Shown piece after piece: positions 5,186 through 7,612 of a stretch of DNA of 7,612 nt (position 1 is its first letter; each line of letters begins with the position of its first letter). Source of the stretch: Methanosarcinales archaeon (GTDB lineage Archaea; Halobacteriota; Syntropharchaeia; Alkanophagales; Methanospirareceae); the NCBI GenBank assembly GCA_025464275.1, contig JAODGR010000072.1, positions 1 to 7,612 on the forward strand, given 5' to 3'. The notes under the pieces are model-generated. The model was not told where the DNA came from. It was given only the letters and a program-made list of their open reading frames with translations, and made no database searches. Position numbers and translations under genes: made by a program.

Positions 5186-6535
5186 ATGACAGTAGGGATT
5201 ATAGGTGCGGGTCTAACCGGACTGACTCTTGGAACTCTCATAGACGATTGCGAGCTGCTGGAGAGCAGTGCCGAGTGCGGCGGGCTGTGCCGCTCGCTAA
5301 CCGAGGAGGGCTTTACATTCGACTGTACAGGCTCGCATATCATATTCTCAAGGGACAGAGAGGTTCTAAACTTCATGCTCGATAAACTCGGTACAAATGT
5401 CGTTAGATGCCGCAGGAATACAAAAGTCCTGTATAAGGGTAATTATGTGAAGTACCCATTTGAGAACGGGCTGAGCGAACTCACATTCTTCGACCGGCTG
5501 GACTGCCTCTCTGGCTTCGTTACTGCACCGCTGAAGCGGATGAACAAGAATAATAAGCATCGGGCGGCGAATTTTAAAGAGTGGTTATATCTTAATTTCG
5601 GGCGCGGTATCGCGGAACGATATCTGATACCGTACAATGAGAAGATCTGGAAGTACAGTACCGCGGATATGAGTACTTCATGGGTGGATGGGCGAGTGCC
5701 AAGACCGCCGATGGGGGATATCCTAAAATCCGCACTTGGTATCCCCACAGAGGGTTACAAGCATCAGTTGAACTTCTATTACCCGAAGAGGGGTGGCATA
5801 AGCGCTCTGATAAGGTCTATGGAGCGAGAATGCCGAGGAAAGATAGAGAAGGGTTTTGAAGTGAGAGCAATCTCTCATGAGAATGGGAGGTGGACAGTGT
5901 CCAACGGTAAAGAGTGTCGGGAATATGACTCCATCATCGCTACACAACCCATCTTCTCCATTATCCGAGCATTAAAGCACGTCCCTCACAGTGTTTATGC
6001 GGCTGTTCAGGGATTGAGGTACAACTCCCTCATCACTGTCATGCTCGGACTGGATGAAGAGTATCTGAACGACTTCTCATGGATATACATCCCCGATGCC
6101 GATTGCCTCCCGCACAGGGTTGCTTTTCCATCCAATTACAGTAAAGAAGTGGCACCACCGGGGAAGAGCTCGCTCATCGCGGAGATAACTTATAACAGGG
6201 GTGATGCCATCGACAGAATGACGAATGAAGAGCTAATTGCCCGTACAATCAGAGACCTGGATAAGAAGGGCATCATAAATAAAGACCGTGTGTGCCTCGC
6301 AAGGGTGAGGAGGACAAAACTGGCGTATGTGGTATATGACCTCGATTACGAGCGGAAGATGAGCCTGATAAGGTCTTTTCTAAACAGGGTAGGAATACAG
6401 GTCGCAGGCAGGTTTGCTGAGTTTCAATACCTCAATATGGATGCCTGCGTGCGCAAAGCGATGAATCTTGCAGATGATATAAGGGATAGAAGAGAGGAGG
6501 GGAGAGGAGGTGAACTGAGCAACTGTGGTGGCTGA
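5186..6535 (+). CDS. FAD-dependent amine-oxidase / UDP-galactopyranose mutase-like protein
   Basis: A 449-residue flavoprotein-like enzyme of the broad protoporphyrinogen oxidase / UDP-galactopyranose mutase superfamily (COG1232-like). The Rossmann FAD motif is GAGLTG (7-12), with E26 ending the second strand (ELLES) and the following CGGLCRS (31-37) with R36. FDCTGSHII (45-53) corresponds to the usual FD-GGH segment. KIWKYSTADMSTSWVDGR (153-170), YPKRGG (199-204) and the C-terminal AGRFAEFQYLNMDACV (407-422) are typical of the sugar-mutase-like branch, whose members act in surface polysaccharide or glycan synthesis. The substrate cannot be read from sequence. The ATG at 5186 starts directly at the nucleotide-binding motif. 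The last 15 residues are Gly/Arg/Glu-rich because the same DNA carries the cofG ribosome site, and the gene overlaps cofG by 11 nt, so the two are translationally linked. Confidence 0.8.
   Translation: MTVGIIGAGLTGLTLGTLIDDCELLESSAECGGLCRSLTEEGFTFDCTGSHIIFSRDREVLNFMLDKLGTNVVRCRRNTKVLYKGNYVKYPFENGLSELTFFDRLDCLSGFVTAPLKRMNKNNKHRAANFKEWLYLNFGRGIAERYLIPYNEKIWKYSTADMSTSWVDGRVPRPPMGDILKSALGIPTEGYKHQLNFYYPKRGGISALIRSMERECRGKIEKGFEVRAISHENGRWTVSNGKECREYDSIIATQPIFSIIRALKHVPHSVYAAVQGLRYNSLITVMLGLDEEYLNDFSWIYIPDADCLPHRVAFPSNYSKEVAPPGKSSLIAEITYNRGDAIDRMTNEELIARTIRDLDKKGIINKDRVCLARVRRTKLAYVVYDLDYERKMSLIRSFLNRVGIQVAGRFAEFQYLNMDACVRKAMNLADDIRDRREEGRGGELSNCGG
6506..6513 (+). promoter_or_regulatory. Strong Shine-Dalgarno of cofG inside the FAD gene
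   Basis: GGAGGTGA is a full complement of the archaeal 16S rRNA 3' end and stands 11 nt before the GTG at 6525 and 14 nt before a second GTG at 6528. It is the strongest ribosome site in the window and decides the cofG start region. It also encodes part of the C-terminus of the FAD protein. Confidence 0.75.
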
Positions 6536-7553
6536 GCATGAGAACCGGAACCAGAACCGGAAGCGGTATGTCACCTTCACAAGGAACATCTTCATACCCG
6601 TGACGAACGTATGCAGAAATGCGTGTGCTTATTGCGGTTTCAGGGCACGGAGCATGAAAGAAGCCTATTTAATGCCACCGGAGCGCGTTTTATCCCTCAT
6701 ACAAAGAGTAGAAGGTTCAGTAACCGAAGCTCTATTCACTGCGGGTGAGAAACCCGAGCTTGCAAGTCCGCTCTTCCGTGACTGGCTTCGCACCACTACC
6801 GGCTGCTCATCTCTGGTGGAATATACGAGAGAGCTATGTAAAATGGCGATAAAGCACGGGCTGCTGCCTCACTGCAACCTCGGTATCATGAGTACCGAGG
6901 AGCTACTGGAGCTGCGTGCAGTGAGTGCCTCGATGGGGTTGATGCTGGAGACGACAGCGGAGCTCGAGGTACATGAGCATTCACCGGGTAAGGTGCCAGA
7001 AGTTAGATTAGATATGATAGCACGGGCAGGCGAACTAAAAATCCCCTTCACCACTGGATTGTTAATAGGGATAGGTGAGAAGCCCTCAGACCATATCCAG
7101 GCATTAGAGATGTTGAAGTCACTGCATGATGAGTACAGGCACATTCAGGAGGTTATTATTCAGCCGTTCGTACCCAAACCCTCCACACCGCTGTGGAATG
7201 TAAAACCACCTCATATCGAGCTGCTGAAGCAGGTTGTTCATACAGCACGTGCGATATTACCACCGGAAATCGCAATTCAGGTGCCTCCCAATCTCATCAC
7301 ACGCGACAGGACCAGGGAGATGATAGAACTCGGTGCCTCGGACCTTGGAGGAATCTCTGAGCAGACCATAGATTATATAAATCCAGAATCACCGTGGCCA
7401 ACAGAAGCGGAACTACGAGCAGCAATTGCTCCTTATGTATTGAGGGAACGTCTCCCAATCTATCCACAATTCATAAAGAGGGGCTGGTACAGTACCGAAT
7501 TACGACCTCTAATAGAGCGATATGCAGATGATGAGGGTTTGAGGAAGAGATGA
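6525..7553 (+). CDS. cofG: 7,8-didemethyl-8-hydroxy-5-deazariboflavin (FO) synthase subunit 1
   Basis: CofG is a radical SAM enzyme that, after CofH joins tyrosine to 5-amino-6-ribitylaminouracil, closes the deazaflavin ring to form FO, the chromophore of coenzyme F420. Residues 18-40 read FTRNIFIPVTNVCRNACAYCGFR, with the Fe-S motif CX3CX2C at C30, C34 and C37. Other CofG landmarks are ALFTAGEKPE (69-78), PHCNLGIM (115-122), LLIGIGE (179-185), EVIIQPFVPKP (209-219), ASDLGGIS (271-278) and YPQFIKRGWYS (313-323). The 342 residues are near the normal length. Translation starts at GTG 6525 or the adjacent GTG 6528. The first 14 residues (HENRNQNRKR region) are a basic, Asn/Arg-rich lead. The partner cofH is not in the window; it may lie just downstream. 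The overlap with the FAD gene indicates a shared message. Confidence 0.93.
   Translation: MVAEHENRNQNRKRYVTFTRNIFIPVTNVCRNACAYCGFRARSMKEAYLMPPERVLSLIQRVEGSVTEALFTAGEKPELASPLFRDWLRTTTGCSSLVEYTRELCKMAIKHGLLPHCNLGIMSTEELLELRAVSASMGLMLETTAELEVHEHSPGKVPEVRLDMIARAGELKIPFTTGLLIGIGEKPSDHIQALEMLKSLHDEYRHIQEVIIQPFVPKPSTPLWNVKPPHIELLKQVVHTARAILPPEIAIQVPPNLITRDRTREMIELGASDLGGISEQTIDYINPESPWPTEAELRAAIAPYVLRERLPIYPQFIKRGWYSTELRPLIERYADDEGLRKR
6541..6562 (+). repeat. Tandem 12-mer in the cofG 5' end
   Basis: AGAACCGGAA occurs at 6541-6550 and 6553-6562, a 12-nt period within the coding sequence that produces the NRNQNR peptide before the conserved core. Likely a local duplication in a non-essential N-terminal tail. 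Confidence 0.5.
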
Positions 7554-7612
7554 GGGAGCATCTCGATGCCAGAAGTGAGGAGGAGGTGGTGGTGTAGGAA
7601 CAAGAATAGGAG
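7554..7612 (+). other. Purine-rich tail after cofG
   Basis: The 59 nt after the cofG stop are very G/A-rich on the plus strand, with GAGGAGGAGGTGGTGG at 7575-7590 that could act as a ribosome site for a gene starting beyond the window. An ATG at 7566 opens a frame that stays open to the edge, but its peptide (Arg/Trp-rich) looks unlike a real protein start. No terminator is seen, so the transcript may continue. Confidence 0.3.

Noticed and set aside
7566..7612. A partial gene starting at ATG 7566
   Set aside because: The 15-codon frame is Arg/Trp-rich, lies within a purine-rich repeat-like stretch and lacks a ribosome site at the right distance; it is too short to support a call.

Overview
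The window reads as a piece of an archaeal chromosome, most likely from a euryarchaeal, methanogen-related lineage. ANME-1/Methanophagales or Syntrophoarchaeia would fit, but the sequence alone does not fix the genus. The reasons are: a CofG-type enzyme of coenzyme F420 synthesis; a COG2433/DUF460 RNase H-fold protein of the archaeal type; an archaeal MJ0936-like phosphodiesterase; QueE, which in archaea feeds archaeosine synthesis; AT-rich TATA-like boxes with very short leaders; and heavy use of AGG, AGA and ATA codons.

Layout. Bases 1-143 hold a structured element with the architecture of an integron attC recombination site (about 7-95). It is followed by an AT-rich gene (144-893) for a small protein resembling zinc-dependent phospholipase C / S1-P1 nucleases, with a C-terminal membrane hairpin. 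Hand counts on sampled lines give about 38% GC for this gene against about 55% for the rest of the window. Site plus gene look like the end of an integron gene-cassette array joined to the native chromosome near base 900. No integrase and no second attC are visible.

The remainder is a conventional archaeal housekeeping block. On the minus strand, a DUF460 nuclease-like gene (2865-1606) runs into trpF (1657-914) with a 52-nt overlap. A metallophosphoesterase (2936-3439, plus) diverges from DUF460 and converges on queE (4268-3471, minus). A TatD-family hydrolase (4349-5140, plus) diverges from queE across an AT-rich promoter region. An FAD/NAD(P)-binding amine-oxidase or UDP-galactopyranose-mutase-like protein (5186-6535) then overlaps cofG (6525-7553) by 11 nt. 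The strong Shine-Dalgarno of cofG lies inside the FAD gene. The last 59 nt are purine-rich and probably lead into another gene.

The genes do not form one pathway. They touch tryptophan synthesis (TrpF), 7-deazaguanine tRNA modification (QueE), F420 synthesis (CofG) and nucleic-acid or phosphoester hydrolysis (DUF460, phosphodiesterase, TatD). The most remarkable observation is the attC-like site and its foreign-looking cargo gene inside an archaeal context.
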